Assembly: GCA_003648395.1 (NCBI GenBank)
Contig: QMPB01000334.1
Location: forward strand, 1 to 5,761
Length of the DNA stretch: 5,761 nucleotides
DNA from: Bacteroidota bacterium
GTDB taxonomy: Bacteria; Bacteroidota; Bacteroidia; Bacteroidales; UBA1556
Reading direction: 5' to 3'
Under the pieces are notes generated by a model that was not told the origin of the DNA, did not search any database, and was given only the letters and a program-made list of their open reading frames with translations. Both the position numbers and the translations under genes were made by a program. Shown piece by piece: positions 5,690 through 5,761 of this stretch; positions within the stretch are counted from its first letter, which is position 1; each line of letters begins with the position of its first letter.

Positions 5690-5761
5690 CCATCAATACT
5701 TAAGCAAAAATATTAGTTAGTCTAAATAAGAAGAACTTAGTATCTCTAACCCCTTTAAACT

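Noticed and set aside
5612..5716. Plus-strand frame open for about 34 codons after the terminator (PPNYWVKYKTCGYP)
   Set aside because: It has no ATG, starts inside the terminator T-run, and resembles nothing known to me; the nested inverted repeats better explain the pattern.

Overview
The window is AT-rich (roughly one third G+C by eye). The gene families, the A-rich leaders without Shine-Dalgarno sequences, and two candidate -7 boxes of the TAnnTTTG type all point to a member of the Bacteroidota, probably a Bacteroidales/Marinilabiliales-like marine or anaerobic lineage. The placement within the phylum is inference from protein resemblance only; no marker gene is present.

Layout. Positions 1-296 hold the 3' end of a CoA-binding-domain (YccU-like) protein gene. 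It is followed on the same strand, after 17 bases, by a compact three-gene ABC importer operon of the BtuFCD/FecBCD class: a lipoprotein substrate-binding protein (314-1471), a FecCD-type permease (1477-2505) and an ATPase with an extra C-terminal domain (2492-3496). The gaps are 5 bases and then a 14-base overlap. Convergent to this, after only 37 bases of pyrimidine-rich sequence, lies nadB (L-aspartate oxidase, 5099-3534, minus strand). A 260-base divergent intergenic region (5100-5359) follows. It carries a repeat-rich imperfect palindrome (5160-5253) between two outward-facing candidate promoters, one for nadB and one for a 61-residue putative zinc-binding protein (5360-5545). That small gene ends in a good intrinsic terminator (5573-5622). 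The last 139 bases contain no convincing gene, but they include a nested set of inverted repeats (5623-5689) that could fold as an elongated hairpin.

How the genes work together. The importer would take a metal chelate, either cobalamin or a ferric siderophore/heme, from the periplasm into the cytoplasm. The substrate cannot be decided from sequence, and no TonB-dependent receptor or cobalamin riboswitch is visible here. NadB starts de novo NAD synthesis by oxidising L-aspartate to iminoaspartate; its usual partner NadA is not in the window. The importer, nadB and the small gene appear to be independent transcription units.

Most of the window is ordinary housekeeping and transport sequence. 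I see no new multi-gene system. The points worth a second look are the repeat element, the structured 3' segment, the small Cys/His protein, and the atypical Q-loop and C-terminal domain of the ATPase.
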